64,000 nucleotides of DNA from Salinicoccus halodurans (GTDB lineage: Bacteria; Bacillota; Bacilli; Staphylococcales; Salinicoccaceae), in NCBI RefSeq assembly GCF_900114445.1, contig NZ_FOTB01000003.1, positions 62,001-126,000 on the forward strand, read 5' to 3'. Positions within the stretch are counted from its first letter, which is position 1; each line of letters begins with the position of its first letter. The notes under the pieces are model-generated. The model worked only from the letters and a program-made list of their open reading frames with translations. It was not told the DNA's origin and ran no database searches. A program made the translations under genes and the position numbers. Below, piece after piece: positions 11,986-25,183 of the stretch.

Positions 11986-13476
11986 ATGGCAGTTTTAACA
12001 TTGGAAGGTCATGGTCTGACCATCGCTAAAATGAAATCATTTTTAACAGAAGAAGACAGCACTGTGGAAATATCAGAAGCGGCGTATGAGAATGTACGCG
12101 GATCAAGAAAAATCGTCGAGGATATCATCGAACATGAAAAGACCATATACGGCATTACGACAGGGTTCGGTCTGTTCAGCGACGTGAGGATATCAAAGGA
12201 CAGGACGCAGGATCTGCAGGTCAACCTGATCCGCTCCCATTCATGCGGTGTGGGCGCACCTTTTGCGGAAAATACGGTACTCTCCATGATGGTACTGAGA
12301 CTCAATACGCTGTTAAAAGGACATTCGGGTGTAACAGTCGGGCTTGTCGACCAGCTGAAGACATTCATCAATGCACGCATCATACCGAAAGTGCCGGAGC
12401 AGGGATCACTCGGCGCGTCCGGCGATCTCGCCCCGCTCTCCCACCTTGCGATTGCACTCATCGGCGAAGGTGAAGTTTATTACGGAGGGGAACTTCGGGA
12501 TTCGAAAGATGTACTGGAGGCACTCGATATCGAACCGCTCACGCTGCAGGCAAAAGAAGGACTCGCTCTGATCAATGGCACGCAGCCGATGACAGCCCAG
12601 GGTCTGATCAACTATATCGAAGCGGAAAAACTGATGGCGGACAGTGTATGGATCGCATCACTCACCCATCAGGCACTGAACGGCATCACCGATGCATTTA
12701 ACGAAAAAGTCCATACATCAAGAGGTTACCCAGAACAGGTGGAAGTGGCCGGAGCGCTCCGGGATTACCTGGAGGGCTCCAAGCTTACAACCAGGCAGGG
12801 GGAGGTCAGGGTCCAGGACGGATATTCACTCAGATGCATTCCGCAGGTGCACGGCGCCTCGCTGCAGACGCTTGCCTATGTAAAAGACAAGCTTGAAATC
12901 GAAATGAATGCAGCCAATGACAATCCGCTCGTATTTAGTGAAGATGAAGTCATTTCAGGCGGAAACTTCCATGGACAGCCGATTGCTATTGCGATGGATC
13001 TGCTGAAAATAGGGACAGCCGAAATTGCCAACATTTCCGAGCGCCGTATCGAACGCCTGGTCAATCCGAGTCTGAACGGTGATCTTCCGGCATTCCTGAG
13101 CCCGGAAGAAGGACTGCAGTCCGGCGCGATGATTCTGCAGTATGCCGCAGCAAGTCTGGTGTCAGAAAACAAGACACTCGCCCACCCGGCAAGTGTGGAT
13201 TCCATCCCCTCATCGGCGAACCAGGAGGACCATGTTTCGATGGGGACGATCGGATCGAGGCATGCAAGGGATATCATAAACAACATGCGCAACGTCCTTG
13301 CGACTGAATTGTTCATTGCACTGACAGCTGTCGAAATCAAAGGGGTCGACAGGCTGTCGCCGAAAACACGGGAGAAATTCGACACTTACAGGGAAATCGT
13401 GGAATTCATCGATCACGACCGCAATTTCAGTAAAGATATAAAGATATTATCGGACGCGCTGCGGATGATCAATTAA
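11986..13476 (+). CDS. hutH: Histidine ammonia-lyase
   Basis: 496 aa. It deaminates L-histidine to trans-urocanate, the first step of histidine catabolism. The MIO cofactor triad Ala-Ser-Gly is at residues 144-146 in [13 protein letters not shown]; other conserved parts are YGITTGFG near 55-62 and the NPL region in NDNPLVF. The start is ATG 11986, chosen because AAAGGAGGAG precedes it by 6 bp; an upstream in-frame start at 11965 would place that ribosome site inside the gene. Its stop overlaps the convergent LysR gene stop within TTAA. Confidence 0.98.
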   Translation: MAVLTLEGHGLTIAKMKSFLTEEDSTVEISEAAYENVRGSRKIVEDIIEHEKTIYGITTGFGLFSDVRISKDRTQDLQVNLIRSHSCGVGAPFAENTVLSMMVLRLNTLLKGHSGVTVGLVDQLKTFINARIIPKVPEQGSLGASGDLAPLSHLAIALIGEGEVYYGGELRDSKDVLEALDIEPLTLQAKEGLALINGTQPMTAQGLINYIEAEKLMADSVWIASLTHQALNGITDAFNEKVHTSRGYPEQVEVAGALRDYLEGSKLTTRQGEVRVQDGYSLRCIPQVHGASLQTLAYVKDKLEIEMNAANDNPLVFSEDEVISGGNFHGQPIAIAMDLLKIGTAEIANISERRIERLVNPSLNGDLPAFLSPEEGLQSGAMILQYAAASLVSENKTLAHPASVDSIPSSANQEDHVSMGTIGSRHARDIINNMRNVLATELFIALTAVEIKGVDRLSPKTREKFDTYREIVEFIDHDRNFSKDIKILSDALRMIN

Positions 13477-14378
13477 TCGATAGCATCAAGAGGTTCTTTA
13501 TCGAAGTAATCCAGTACGAGATCTATGAATTCTTTTGTCAGCGGGGAGAAGAATCTTTTATTGTCATATGCCAGATAGACAATCCTGAAAGTGGCGGAAT
13601 CTTCGATTTCACAGATATGGATACTGTCCGGGTCGAGTGACTCCGCATACTTTTCCGGCATGATTGCAATGCCGAGTCCGCTTTTGACAAAGTCGGAGAC
13701 GAAATCAAAGCGGCCGATTTCAAATTTGATATTCGGTGTGATGCCGACTTTGTTGAATGAATTCAAAATGTCTGTCCGCGTCTGGTAGCCTTCATGCGAA
13801 ATGATCAGTTTCTCATCTTTCAGGTCCCGGATCTGGATGGAAGTCTTGTTTTTCAGATGATGACCGGGAGGAACGACCGCGACAAGCTTCTCTTCATACA
13901 GTGGAATGGAAGTGATCGTTTTGTCATTGATATATTGGTTTGTGATGGTGACATGGACTTCGAAGTTATCAAATGCCCGTCTGATTTCATCGATGCTCAG
14001 TACAGGTTCAAGCTCTATGAAAACATCAGGCTGGGAGGCTTTGTAGGATTTCACAACCTGGGCCGTCCAGTATTTGGCACTTTCTATCAGACCGATGGAC
14101 AAATGTGCAGGGCCGCTTTCTTTCAGGTTCAGGGCAGTATCTTTTACCTGGTTGAAATGCATGACCAGTTTTGTGGATTCCTTATACAGGAGCTCCCCTT
14201 CTTTTGTCAGACGGATATTGCGCTGTGAACGATCGATCAGTTTGAATCCGATTTCGTCTTCCAGGCGTTTGATGGATGTGCTGAGTGAAGGCTGGGATAT
14301 GTGGAGCGCATATGCAGCAGTTGTGAATGATTCTTTCTCGATGACGGTTACGAAATGCAGCAGCTGGTTGATTTGCAT
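13473..14378 (-). CDS. LysR-family transcriptional regulator of the hut genes (HutR-like)
   Basis: 301 aa. The N-terminal winged HTH ([33 protein letters not shown] region, 1-60) and a C-terminal periplasmic-binding-like effector domain (90-290) define the LysR family. It sits between hutH and the divergent transporter-hutU-hutI operon, and the divergent intergenic region holds a perfect dyad of LysR type, so it probably senses a hut intermediate such as urocanate or histidine. ATG 14378 has the better-spaced AAAGGATG; an alternative ATG is at 14387. Confidence 0.85.
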   Translation of the reverse strand: MQINQLLHFVTVIEKESFTTAAYALHISQPSLSTSIKRLEDEIGFKLIDRSQRNIRLTKEGELLYKESTKLVMHFNQVKDTALNLKESGPAHLSIGLIESAKYWTAQVVKSYKASQPDVFIELEPVLSIDEIRRAFDNFEVHVTITNQYINDKTITSIPLYEEKLVAVVPPGHHLKNKTSIQIRDLKDEKLIISHEGYQTRTDILNSFNKVGITPNIKFEIGRFDFVSDFVKSGLGIAIMPEKYAESLDPDSIHICEIEDSATFRIVYLAYDNKRFFSPLTKEFIDLVLDYFDKEPLDAID

Positions 14379-14437
14379 GTTTCTCATCCTTTTTAAAAGT
14401 TATTGAATGCGATTATCCCGCAATTTTCCCCGGAGTT

Positions 14438-14452
14438 ATAGCCAAATGCTAT
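14438..14452. promoter_or_regulatory. Candidate LysR operator (perfect dyad)
   Basis: ATAGC-CAAAT-GCTAT is a perfect inverted repeat within the T-N11-A layout typical of LysR regulators, located in the 177-bp divergent region between the LysR gene and the transporter gene. Regulator assignment is inferred from position. Confidence 0.6.
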
Positions 14453-14515
14453 GGAATCATTGCATATTGGTATTTGTATTTTATACATCCGGCTCCTAAA
14501 CTTGAACATAACAGA

Positions 14516-14529
14516 TGTAAACGCTTACT
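14516..14529. promoter_or_regulatory. cre-like site upstream of the yjiH-hutU-hutI operon
   Basis: TGTAAACGCTTACT matches the CcpA consensus TGWAANCGNTNWCA at 13 of 14 positions. It lies about 27 bp before the transporter start and downstream of the likely promoter (-10 TTATAC near 14481), consistent with roadblock-type catabolite repression. Confidence 0.65.
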
Positions 14530-14555
14530 AAACCGGGAGCGAAGGGGTGGAAATT

Positions 14556-15878
14556 ATGGATTATGTAACAAAGGAGGAAATGAGCAGACAGAAAGGTAAA
14601 GGGATGTGGCGCTTTTTCCTCTACAGCGCGATAGGGATCATTTTATTTTTTGTGCCTGTCACATTGTTCGACAACAATTCGATTCTGCTCGACCATTTTG
14701 TCACTCTGACCGGAAATGTTTTTGGTGATTCCATCAAATATTATACACTGCTCGTCATTATCGTGGGTGCAATCTATCCGTTCATAACCGGGGAATGGAA
14801 TAAAAGTACCATAGAAACCGGCATCACTTTCTTCAAAGTTGCCGGCATGGCAGTCGGATTCATGGTGGTCTTCCAGTTTGGACCGGCATTTGTACTGAGG
14901 GAGGATATCGGGCCGTTCCTGTTCAATTCACTGGCGGTCAACCTGAGTATACTGATCCCTGTCGGCGGGGCTGTCCTCGGTCTGCTGGTCGGTTACGGAA
15001 TGCTCGTATTCATTGGTGTCATCATGGAGCCAGTCATGAGACCTTTATTTAAGACCCCGGGAAAATCAGCTGTCGATGCAGTCGCGTCATTCGTCGGAAG
15101 CTATTCAATCGGACTGCTGATTACCAACCGGGTGTACAAGGACGGTCAGTACAGCAGAAAAGAGGCGATGATCATTGCGACCGGCTTCTCGACTGTTTCT
15201 GCAACATTCATGATTGTAATCGCAAGGACGCTGGATCTCATGGATCATTGGAATCTGTTCTTCTGGACAACACTCGTTGTCACTTTTGCCGTCACAGCGT
15301 TATCAGTGAGGATTCCTCCGCTCAGGACGGAGGCGGATTATTATTACAACGGCGAGGATAATTCCGGAAAAGAGGATTTTGAGGGGAATCGTTTCAAATA
15401 TGCATGGTATAAGGCAAAACAGCAATCTTTTGAAAGCGAGCCGCTGCTTGAAAATATCATGCGGAATTTCAGGGATGCGTTCAGGATGACGATGACGGTT
15501 GTTCCGACAATTCTGTCGATCGGCCTGCTCGGACTCGTCATCGTGGAATTTACGGAAATCGTCTACTGGGTTTCCTTCATTTTCTATCCGGTGCTCTACC
15601 TGTTCCCGCTTGAGGATATACCGTTGCTTGCGGAAGCCGTGACGGTATCCATCATTGAAATGTTCCTGCCGTCGCTGCTGGTGGTGGATGCCGGGATTGA
15701 ACTGCGTTTTATCACAGCAGTGATATCCGTATCCTGCATCATTTTCTTTTCGGCGATTGTTCCCTGTATTTTAGCTACAGATATAAATATGCAAGTCTGG
15801 AAGATGGTCGCTGTCTGGTTCATAAGGGCAGTGCTGTCTCTCATCATCGTCATACCGATTGCATTACTAATATTCTAA
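14556..15878 (+). CDS. YjiH-family membrane protein with Gate domains, putative hut transporter
   Basis: 440 aa integral membrane protein with about ten hydrophobic segments; the middle carries the nucleoside-recognition/Gate-like GSYSIGLLITNRVYKDGQYSRKEAM region seen in the YjiH family. Substrate is unknown. As first gene of a cre- and LysR-associated operon with hutU and hutI, uptake of histidine or urocanate is a reasonable inference. ATG 14556 was chosen because GAAGGGG is correctly spaced; GTG 14547 overlaps that site. An internal ATG at 14580 also follows an AAAGGAGG, but too closely. Confidence 0.82.
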   Translation: MDYVTKEEMSRQKGKGMWRFFLYSAIGIILFFVPVTLFDNNSILLDHFVTLTGNVFGDSIKYYTLLVIIVGAIYPFITGEWNKSTIETGITFFKVAGMAVGFMVVFQFGPAFVLREDIGPFLFNSLAVNLSILIPVGGAVLGLLVGYGMLVFIGVIMEPVMRPLFKTPGKSAVDAVASFVGSYSIGLLITNRVYKDGQYSRKEAMIIATGFSTVSATFMIVIARTLDLMDHWNLFFWTTLVVTFAVTALSVRIPPLRTEADYYYNGEDNSGKEDFEGNRFKYAWYKAKQQSFESEPLLENIMRNFRDAFRMTMTVVPTILSIGLLGLVIVEFTEIVYWVSFIFYPVLYLFPLEDIPLLAEAVTVSIIEMFLPSLLVVDAGIELRFITAVISVSCIIFFSAIVPCILATDINMQVWKMVAVWFIRAVLSLIIVIPIALLIF

Positions 15879-15890
15879 GGAGTGGATTTC

Positions 15891-17549
15891 ATGTCTAGAA
15901 AAATAACTGCCAAAAAAGGTCTGGAAATCGAATGTAAGGGCTGGGAACAGGAAGCGGCCCTCAGAATGCTCTATAACAACCTGGACCCTGAAGTGGCTGA
16001 ACGGCCGGAAGACCTCGTCGTATACGGAGGAATCGGGAAAGCAGCACGCAACTGGGAAGCTTTTGAAGCGATAGAGAATACTCTGCGCAATTTGGAAAAG
16101 GATGAAACGATGCTCGTCCAGTCGGGCAAACCCGTGGCCGTGTTCAAAACACATGCGGAGGCTCCGAGGGTTTTATTATCAAACTCCGTACTGGTACCCA
16201 AATGGGCAAACTGGGAGCATTTCAACGAACTCGATAAAAAAGGCCTGATGATGTACGGCCAGATGACTGCGGGAAGCTGGATCTACATCGGCTCCCAGGG
16301 CATCGTCCAGGGCACTTATGAGACATTTGCAGAACTCGCAAATCAGAACTACGACGGTTCCCTGCGCGGGACAATCACGCTGACTGCCGGACTCGGCGGC
16401 ATGGGCGGTGCACAGCCGCTTGCCGTGACGATGAATGAAGGAGTCGCCCTCTGTGTGGATGTGGATGAGTCAAGGATCCAGAAGCGTCTCGATACAAAAT
16501 ATCTGGATACTAAGACGGATTCCCTTGATGAAGCATTGAAACTGGCTGAAGAAGCACGGGATAAAGGAGAACCGCTGTCCATCGGTCTGCTCGGCAATGC
16601 GGCTGAAGTCCATCATGAGATCTTAAGGCGCGGATTCAAAATTGACGTTGTGACGGACCAGACATCCGCCCATGACCCGCTCAACGGTTATGTGCCGGAA
16701 GGATACAGTCTGGAAGAAGCGGCGGAACTCCGCGAAACGGATCCTGTAGAATATGTAAAACTGTCATCGCGCTCCATGGCAAAGCATGTGGATGCGATGC
16801 TTGAATTCCAGAAAAATGGTTCGGTCGTTTTCGATTACGGCAACAACATCCGTCAGGTGGCATTTGATGACGGGGTTGAAAATGCATTTGATTTCCCCGG
16901 ATTTGTGCCGGCATATATCCGCCCGCTCTTCTGTGAAGGGAAGGGACCTTTCCGTTTTGCGGCGCTGAGCGGTGATCCGAGAGATATCGAAGTGGCGGAC
17001 CGCAAGATGCGCGAACTTTTCCCGGATAATGAAAAGCTACTGCGCTGGCTCGATATGGCCCAGGAGAAAATTGCTTTCCAGGGGCTGCCTTCAAGAATTG
17101 CCTGGCTTGGCTACGGTGAACGTGCAAAGATGGGGCTCGCCCTGAATGAACTGGTGGCAAGCGGTGAAATTTCGGCTCCGGTGGTCATCGGCCGGGATCA
17201 TCTGGACAGCGGTTCTGTTGCAAGCCCGAACCGTGAGACTGAAAGCATGAAAGACGGCAGTGATGCAGTCGGGGACTGGGCGATTCTGAACGCACTCGTT
17301 AATACGGCTGCCGGCGGTTCATGGATCAGCGTGCATCACGGCGGCGGTGTCGGCATGGGCTATTCCCTCCACGCCGGCATGGTAGTTGTCGCGGACGGTA
17401 CGGATAATGCAAAAAGACGTCTTGAGAGAGTACTGACAAGTGATCCGGGTATGGGTGTTGTGAGACATGCAGATGCCGGCTATGACATTGCGGTCGAAAC
17501 AGCGAAAGAGAAAGGCGTCAACATACCAATGCTAAAGGAGAATGAATAA
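15891..17549 (+). CDS. hutU: Urocanate hydratase
   Basis: 552 aa. It converts urocanate to 4-imidazolone-5-propionate using tightly bound NAD+. The whole fold is present: N-terminal [27 protein letters not shown]-like region, the NAD site in [12 protein letters not shown], the [15 protein letters not shown] segment, and the C-terminal [18 protein letters not shown] glycine-rich block. ATG 15891 is preceded by AAGGAG. The stop overlaps the hutI start as TAATG. Confidence 0.98.
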   Translation: MSRKITAKKGLEIECKGWEQEAALRMLYNNLDPEVAERPEDLVVYGGIGKAARNWEAFEAIENTLRNLEKDETMLVQSGKPVAVFKTHAEAPRVLLSNSVLVPKWANWEHFNELDKKGLMMYGQMTAGSWIYIGSQGIVQGTYETFAELANQNYDGSLRGTITLTAGLGGMGGAQPLAVTMNEGVALCVDVDESRIQKRLDTKYLDTKTDSLDEALKLAEEARDKGEPLSIGLLGNAAEVHHEILRRGFKIDVVTDQTSAHDPLNGYVPEGYSLEEAAELRETDPVEYVKLSSRSMAKHVDAMLEFQKNGSVVFDYGNNIRQVAFDDGVENAFDFPGFVPAYIRPLFCEGKGPFRFAALSGDPRDIEVADRKMRELFPDNEKLLRWLDMAQEKIAFQGLPSRIAWLGYGERAKMGLALNELVASGEISAPVVIGRDHLDSGSVASPNRETESMKDGSDAVGDWAILNALVNTAAGGSWISVHHGGGVGMGYSLHAGMVVVADGTDNAKRRLERVLTSDPGMGVVRHADAGYDIAVETAKEKGVNIPMLKENE

Positions 17550-18781
17550 TGAACGATACTATAATCAAAAATATCAAATCACTCATCCTGCCGAAGAAGA
17601 CGGACAGACCGCTAAAAGGCAAAGAGATGGATGAGCTTGAAATTGCAGATGACGCAATGGTCGTCATTGACGGCGGCAAAATCGTCTATGCAGGTCCGAA
17701 GACAGATGGGTATGAAGCGAAGGAAACGATTGATGCAAAAGGCATGATTGCCTCCCCTGCCCTCATCGATCCGCATACACATGTCGTCCATGGAGGTTCC
17801 CGTGAACATGAGATGTCCCTGAAGCGCCAGGGTGTGGACTATCTGACAATCCTTGAAAAAGGCGGGGGTATCCTGAACACTGTCGAGCAGACAAGAAAAG
17901 CGACGCATGAAGCCCTGTTTGAAAAAGCATCCAAAAATATCGTGCGCATGATCCAGCATGGTGTGCTTACGGTTGAAAGCAAGAGCGGCTACGGTCTGGA
18001 CCGTGAAAATGAATTGAAGCAGCTCAATGTTTCCCGGGAAATAGAAGAAAATTTCCCGATCGAGATGAAGCACACATTCCTCGGACCTCACGCTATTCCC
18101 AAAGGTGCAGACAGTGAAACTTTCCTGAATGAAATGATCGATCTGCTCGACGAAGTCAAGGATATATCCGACTTTGCGGATATTTTCTGTGAAACCGGTG
18201 TGTTCACAATCGAACAGTCCAGAAGATACATGGAAGCGGCGAATGAAAAAGGACTGCGTGTGAAAATTCATGCGGATGAAATCGATCCGCTGGGCGGTCT
18301 GGAACTTGCAATCGAACAGAATGCAATCAGCGCCGATCACCTGGTTGCCGCAAGCGAAACAGGCAAAACAATGCTGAAAGATTCGGATACAGTGGCAGTG
18401 CTTCTTCCGGGGACGACATTCTATCTTGGAAAAGACAAGTTTGCCGATGCCCGGGGAATGCTGGATAATGACGGGGCTGTGAGTCTCGCGACAGATTATA
18501 ATCCGGGCAGCTGTGTCACAGACAATCTTCAGATGATTATGGCCATCGCAGGGCTGAAACTCAAAATGACGCCGAATGAAATCTGGAATGCAGTGACAGT
18601 CAATGCTGCGCATGCAATCGGTTCTGAGCGCGGTACGCTCGTTGAAGGCGATGCAGCAAATCTCGTCATCTGGGATGCCCCGAACCATGAATATATTCCG
18701 TATCATTACGGCGTCAACCATGCCCACACGGTCATTGCAGATGGCAAAACCGTTTATGAGCGCCCGGGTCTCCTGGTTTAG
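17549..18781 (+). CDS. hutI: Imidazolonepropionase
   Basis: 410 aa amidohydrolase that opens 4-imidazolone-5-propionate to N-formimidoyl-L-glutamate. Metal ligands are visible in [15 protein letters not shown] (about 70-84), in LGPHAIP, in IHADEID and in LATDYNPGS (Asp). It is the last gene of the operon and overlaps hutU by one base. No hutG (formimidoylglutamase) lies in this window, so the last step must be encoded elsewhere. Confidence 0.97.
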   Translation: MNDTIIKNIKSLILPKKTDRPLKGKEMDELEIADDAMVVIDGGKIVYAGPKTDGYEAKETIDAKGMIASPALIDPHTHVVHGGSREHEMSLKRQGVDYLTILEKGGGILNTVEQTRKATHEALFEKASKNIVRMIQHGVLTVESKSGYGLDRENELKQLNVSREIEENFPIEMKHTFLGPHAIPKGADSETFLNEMIDLLDEVKDISDFADIFCETGVFTIEQSRRYMEAANEKGLRVKIHADEIDPLGGLELAIEQNAISADHLVAASETGKTMLKDSDTVAVLLPGTTFYLGKDKFADARGMLDNDGAVSLATDYNPGSCVTDNLQMIMAIAGLKLKMTPNEIWNAVTVNAAHAIGSERGTLVEGDAANLVIWDAPNHEYIPYHYGVNHAHTVIADGKTVYERPGLLV

Positions 18782-18839
18782 GCGCCCCGTCCTTGCCTTT
18801 TTAACAGATCCGTATTAAAATGGGTCTTAACTTGATAAG

Positions 18840-20360
<1,521 letters not shown>

Positions 20361-20419
20361 TAGTAATACTGGATGCTCCTATTCATTTAGGAGCTTTATT
20401 TTATGGTTGGAGGATTGAA

Positions 20420-21343
20420 ATGTTGAATAATAAAGTTTCGTTGCTTCAAATGATGCTCGTCCTCCTGATGGTGTTTGTATTTATTACACTGACTGATATC
20501 AGCTTATTCCTGGGCGCAGTCATTTTACCTTTTACCGTTTATTTCCTGGTAAAATTGAAGCATGAGTCGAACTATCATTTTTGGCTGACTTTTGTCAGTT
20601 TTCTTATACCTGCATTAATTCTTCTATCGGCCACTGTATGGCTCTGGTACCTGCTGCTCTATTTACTCGCAGTCGTACTGCACCGCACACTCAAACAGAA
20701 TCTGTCTCAAGAGCTTACGCTCTTCTATGTGACAGCGACATTCGCGCTGGGCACGATCGGCGGCCTGAACATCATGCAGTGGACAGGGACAATCCAGCCG
20801 TTGTCTGACGTTTATATGAATTTCCGCAACTGGTATATGGAACAGATTGAGATGTACGGTGATTTTGCCGCCTCATCGATGGATACCGAACTCATCGGAC
20901 AGACGCTGGACCAGATATTCATCAGTCTGCCTGCATATATTACGCTGATTTCATTCGCTTTGGCATTATACACAGTGTTGATGCTGCGTCTCATCCTTGG
21001 ATCCTCGACAGTCAAGCTCTGGGAATACCGTTCATTCAAAGATTGGAATTTCCCGCGCTTCATACTGTATTTATTTTTAATTTCATTTATAGTATCATTC
21101 TTTACAACCGAAGGAACGACGTTCTTCTCTACGATGAGCAACATAATCATCGTGCTGGAATGGATATTATATATACATGGTTTAAGTTTTGCCTACTTTT
21201 TCTTCAGGGAAAAGAAACTGCATGTGGCACTGTCAGTTCTGCTGCTGATTCCTTTAATCATACTGAAACCATTGACGTTATTAATTGGTATATTTGAAAT
21301 GATCTTCAGAATAAGGACGATAATAGAACTTAGAAGGAAGTGA
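20420..21343 (+). CDS. yybS: DUF2232 membrane protein YybS
   Basis: 307 aa polytopic membrane protein with about eight hydrophobic helices and few charged residues. The family is found in this position before gdpP in Bacillus and Staphylococcus; its substrate is unknown, although the fold has been compared to S-components of ECF transporters. RBS GGAGG precedes ATG 20420. The TGA overlaps the gdpP start codons. Confidence 0.88.
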   Translation: MLNNKVSLLQMMLVLLMVFVFITLTDISLFLGAVILPFTVYFLVKLKHESNYHFWLTFVSFLIPALILLSATVWLWYLLLYLLAVVLHRTLKQNLSQELTLFYVTATFALGTIGGLNIMQWTGTIQPLSDVYMNFRNWYMEQIEMYGDFAASSMDTELIGQTLDQIFISLPAYITLISFALALYTVLMLRLILGSSTVKLWEYRSFKDWNFPRFILYLFLISFIVSFFTTEGTTFFSTMSNIIIVLEWILYIHGLSFAYFFFREKKLHVALSVLLLIPLIILKPLTLLIGIFEMIFRIRTIIELRRK

Positions 21344-23325
21344 TGATGATGTACAACGTGCTGGATAAAAAAATGATCTTTATACCTTTTGGTATTGCAG
21401 CGTTTCATATTCTTGTAATGAATATATTCATAACGGCTAATCATTTTAATACAGGCCTGTTATTCCTGGTTGTCAGCATCATCCTTTTGACACTGTTGTT
21501 TCTTTATCTCTACCGCTCACTCAAAGTGAGTGAGATCAAATTCAGGCAGATGGTCCTTGATGTGGCGGGAAGCAAGCAGTACGCCATAGATAATCTGCCA
21601 ATGGGTCTCATACTGCTCAATGATGAGGATGAAATCGAGTGGATGAACGATTACATCAGCAATGTGATTCCCGCTGAAAATATAGAAGAACCGATCAACA
21701 AGTTGTTCCCGAACATCATGACAACGTTGAAAGCGAACAACATCCAGATGACGGAATCATCCTACAGCGACCGGCATTATAAAATATACTGGGATGAAAA
21801 GCATCAGGCGCTGCATCTCCTGGATATCACAAGCCAGCGCAACCGTGAGCTGGAACTGGAAGATAAGAAGCCCGTCATCGGGATACTGTTCCTGGACAAC
21901 TATGATGATGTGACACAGAACATGAGCGAAGCGCTGAAAAGTGAACTCAACAACTCGATCACCAACACGATCAATGACTGGGCGAATCACCACCACATCT
22001 ATATCCGCAGATTTTCACAGGACAGATTCATCATTGTGCTGAACAGCAGCAGTCTGAAGGAAATCGAGGCGACACGCTTCAATCTGCTTGATGAGGTCAG
22101 GGAACGCTCCCAGGAAATCGGTGCCCAGATTACATTGAGTATCGGGATTGGAGAGGGTTCCAGTGACTATATCGAAGTCGGGGAACTTGCGCAGTCGAGT
22201 CTGGATCTTGCCCTCGGACGCGGCGGGGACCAGGTCTCCATCAAAGCGGTGAACGGCAACGCCCGTTTCTACGGCGGGAAGACAGACCCGATGGAAAAAC
22301 GTACGCGCGTCAAGGCGCGTGTCATATCCCATGCTTTGCGGGATATTCTGCTTGAAGGGGAAAATGTGCTCATCATGGGGCATAAGCATCCGGATATGGA
22401 TGCGCTCGGTTCGGCAATCGGCGTGGCAAGGATCGCTACGATGAACGGTATCAAAGCGAATATCATATTGAATGATGAAGATATTGATGATACACTTCAG
22501 CGCATGTTCAAGGAAGTGCAGGAACGGGAGGAACTCATGGATCTCTTCGTCACTTCCGATGAAGCATGGGACCTCATGTCCACCAAGACGACAGTGGTTG
22601 TCGTGGATACCCACAGGCCGAGCATGGTACTTGATGAAGTCATCGTGAACAAAGCGACGCGGAAAGTGATCATCGACCATCACAGACGTGCCGACGACTT
22701 CATATCCAGTCCCCTGCTCGTCTACATGGAGCCTTATGCTTCCAGTGCCAGTGAACTTGTGGCGGAACTGCTCGAATATCAAAACAGGGAACAAAAACTC
22801 TCCCGTCTGGAAGCGACGATCATGCTTACGGGGATTATCGTCGATACACGCAACTATACCCTGCGCACAGGTTCACGGACATTTGATGCCGCAAGCTTCC
22901 TGAGAAGCAACGGTGCTGATCCGGTCCTTGCGCAGACGTTCCTGAAAGATGATATTGATACGTATATCGCACGGAGCGACTTGATCAAATCCGCCGAAAT
23001 CCATGATAATGGAATGGCAATCGTCAAAGCGGATACATCCATGACCTATCATCCGGTTACGGTGGCACAGGCAGCAGATCAGCTGCTTCAGATCGAAGGG
23101 GTCAAAGCCTCATTTGTCATGGCAATCAGAGAGGATGAATCCATTGGCATCTCCGCGCGTTCCCTCGGGGAAATCAACGTGCAGATCGTGATGGAATCAC
23201 TGGGCGGCGGCGGTCATCTGTCCAATGCAGCCACCCGTGTCACAGATAAGACGATGGACGAATTATATGATGACCTGCTCAGCGCAATAGACGAAGTACT
23301 TGATAATAGGAGTGAAGAGGAATGA
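21343..23325 (+). CDS. gdpP: Cyclic-di-AMP phosphodiesterase GdpP
   Basis: 660 aa. Two N-terminal membrane helices (about 10-55), a PAS domain (about 75-145), a degenerate GGDEF domain (about 165-300) and the DHH/DHHA1 phosphodiesterase module with [30 protein letters not shown] and the C-terminal [11 protein letters not shown]. It hydrolyses c-di-AMP to pApA and thereby sets turgor, potassium and beta-lactam tolerance. Several ATGs are in tandem (GTG 21340, ATG 21343/21346/21349), so the exact start is uncertain by a few residues. The stop overlaps rplI. Confidence 0.96.
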   Translation: MMMYNVLDKKMIFIPFGIAAFHILVMNIFITANHFNTGLLFLVVSIILLTLLFLYLYRSLKVSEIKFRQMVLDVAGSKQYAIDNLPMGLILLNDEDEIEWMNDYISNVIPAENIEEPINKLFPNIMTTLKANNIQMTESSYSDRHYKIYWDEKHQALHLLDITSQRNRELELEDKKPVIGILFLDNYDDVTQNMSEALKSELNNSITNTINDWANHHHIYIRRFSQDRFIIVLNSSSLKEIEATRFNLLDEVRERSQEIGAQITLSIGIGEGSSDYIEVGELAQSSLDLALGRGGDQVSIKAVNGNARFYGGKTDPMEKRTRVKARVISHALRDILLEGENVLIMGHKHPDMDALGSAIGVARIATMNGIKANIILNDEDIDDTLQRMFKEVQEREELMDLFVTSDEAWDLMSTKTTVVVVDTHRPSMVLDEVIVNKATRKVIIDHHRRADDFISSPLLVYMEPYASSASELVAELLEYQNREQKLSRLEATIMLTGIIVDTRNYTLRTGSRTFDAASFLRSNGADPVLAQTFLKDDIDTYIARSDLIKSAEIHDNGMAIVKADTSMTYHPVTVAQAADQLLQIEGVKASFVMAIREDESIGISARSLGEINVQIVMESLGGGGHLSNAATRVTDKTMDELYDDLLSAIDEVLDNRSEEE

Positions 23326-23768
23326 AAGTAATTTTTCTAAGTGACGTTAAGAATAAAGGTAAAAAAGGTGAAGTCAAAGAAGTGGCCAACGGCTACGCGC
23401 AGAACTACCTGATTAAAAACGGTCTTGCTGAAGAGGCGACACCGGGTAACCTCAAAAAATTGAAAGAGCAGCAGGATGCAGCTGCAGCAGCTGCTGAACA
23501 GAAACTTGAAGATGCAAAAGTGCTCAAAGAAGAAATAGAACAAAAAGAAGTTGAAATCAAAACAAAATCCGGAGAAGATGGAAGATTGTTCGGTTCCATC
23601 AGTTCCAAACAAGTTGTAGAAGCATATGAAAAACAACATGGCATCAAGCTGGATAAAAGAAAAATCGATATGTCCCAGCCGCTGAAAAGCCTTGGCTACC
23701 ACAAAATGGAAGTCAAGCTTCATCAGGATGTAACGGCGACGATCAAAGTTCATGTTATTGAACAATAG
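23322..23768 (+). CDS. rplI: 50S ribosomal protein L9
   Basis: 148 aa, normal length. The N-terminal RNA-binding lobe has the L9 signature [18 protein letters not shown]; a long Ala/Glu/Lys helix (about 40-75) and the C-terminal lobe with [13 protein letters not shown] follow. It overlaps gdpP by four bases (ATGA). Confidence 0.98.
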   Translation: MKVIFLSDVKNKGKKGEVKEVANGYAQNYLIKNGLAEEATPGNLKKLKEQQDAAAAAAEQKLEDAKVLKEEIEQKEVEIKTKSGEDGRLFGSISSKQVVEAYEKQHGIKLDKRKIDMSQPLKSLGYHKMEVKLHQDVTATIKVHVIEQ

Positions 23769-23789
23769 AGGATAAAGGAGGGATTGATT

Positions 23790-25178
23790 TTGGATATACA
23801 TCAGCAGATGCCGCATAATATGGAAGCGGAACAGTCTGTTCTCGGTGCCATACTGATCAATCCCGAAATCTTCATATCCACTGCAGAAACGCTGGATCCT
23901 GAAGATTTCTACCGAAGAGAACATCAGAATATCTACCGTGCAATGGGAATTTTAAGTGAGAATCATGAAAACATTGACGTAGTGACGCTTATCGATCAGC
24001 TGAAAAGCATGGAGCAGCTCAATTCAATCGGCGGTCCACGCTATCTAGTGGAACTCTCAAATGTCGTCCCGACAAGCCGCAACGTTGGATTCTACGTTAA
24101 TATTGTAGCGAAGTATTCACTTAAGCGCACACTGATTCAAACGGCTGAAGAGATTGCGAATGAAGGTTTTTCTGAAGAAATAGATGTTGAAGATCTGCTC
24201 ACAGAAGCAGAAGCCAAGATCATGTCCATTTCAGAAAGCCGCAGAAACGAAGGTTTCAAATCGATGAAATCCGTCGTGCACGAAGTCTACGAGCAGGTTG
24301 AGGCACGGGCGGGCCAGACGACAACAACGACAGGCATCCCTACAGGATATCGGGATCTGGACTTTATGACGTCCGGTTTCAACCGCAACGATCTGATTAT
24401 ACTCGCTGCCCGCCCTTCCATGGGTAAGACGGCATTCGCACTGAACATTGCAGGCCACGTGGGGACATCCGCAGATGGTTATACCGTCGCCATATTCTCA
24501 CTGGAGATGGGTGCCGACCAGCTGGTATCCAGGATGATTTCGAGCCAGGGGATGATTGATGCCACAAAACTGCGCCAGGGAAATCTGGGCCATGACGACT
24601 GGGATAATTTCACCACAGCGATTGGAAGCCTTGCCGATTCCAAGATTTTCATCGATGATACACCGGGCATCCGGGTGAACGATATCCGTTCCAAGTGCAT
24701 GCGCCTGAAGCAGGAACATGGCCTCGACATGGTCATCATCGACTATCTTCAGCTGATCCAGGGTTCGAGTAATAAAGGCAGTGATAACCGCCAGCAGGAA
24801 GTATCTGAAATCTCCAGAATGCTCAAGGCACTTGCCCGTGAGATGGAATGTCCGGTAATTGCGCTGAGTCAGCTATCGAGAAGTGTTGAGACCAGACAGG
24901 ATAAACGGCCGATGATGAGTGACCTCCGTGAATCCGGTTCAATTGAGCAGGATGCGGACATTGTCGCCTTCCTCTACCGTGAAGACTACTATGTCCGCGG
25001 TGATGGTGAGGATGACGCTGAAGGGGCACAGAAAGAGCAGGATGAGATAGAGATTATCCTTGCCAAACACCGTAACGGACCGACCGGAACGGTTAAATTG
25101 ATATTCAACAAGTCCTACAGCAGCTTCTTCGATCAGGACAACAGGGACTATGGTGACGGGTATATCCCGCCTAATTAA
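23790..25178 (+). CDS. dnaB: Replicative DNA helicase (DnaB family, DnaC of Bacillus)
   Basis: 462 aa. The N-terminal domain has MPHNMEAEQSVLGAIL; a linker and the RecA-like motor follow, with Walker A ARPSMGKTAFALN, Walker B VIIDYLQLIQGS and the ALSQLSRSVETR arginine-finger region. The likely start is TTG 23790 because AAGGAGGG ends 8 bases upstream; the in-frame TTG at 23784 is too close to it. It unwinds the fork ahead of polymerase. Confidence 0.96.
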   Translation: MDIHQQMPHNMEAEQSVLGAILINPEIFISTAETLDPEDFYRREHQNIYRAMGILSENHENIDVVTLIDQLKSMEQLNSIGGPRYLVELSNVVPTSRNVGFYVNIVAKYSLKRTLIQTAEEIANEGFSEEIDVEDLLTEAEAKIMSISESRRNEGFKSMKSVVHEVYEQVEARAGQTTTTTGIPTGYRDLDFMTSGFNRNDLIILAARPSMGKTAFALNIAGHVGTSADGYTVAIFSLEMGADQLVSRMISSQGMIDATKLRQGNLGHDDWDNFTTAIGSLADSKIFIDDTPGIRVNDIRSKCMRLKQEHGLDMVIIDYLQLIQGSSNKGSDNRQQEVSEISRMLKALAREMECPVIALSQLSRSVETRQDKRPMMSDLRESGSIEQDADIVAFLYREDYYVRGDGEDDAEGAQKEQDEIEIILAKHRNGPTGTVKLIFNKSYSSFFDQDNRDYGDGYIPPN

Positions 25179-25183
25179 TTCAC

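Noticed and set aside
17612-18727. 371-codon open frame antisense to hutI
   Set aside because: His/Phe/Cys-rich shadow translation of a well-identified gene.
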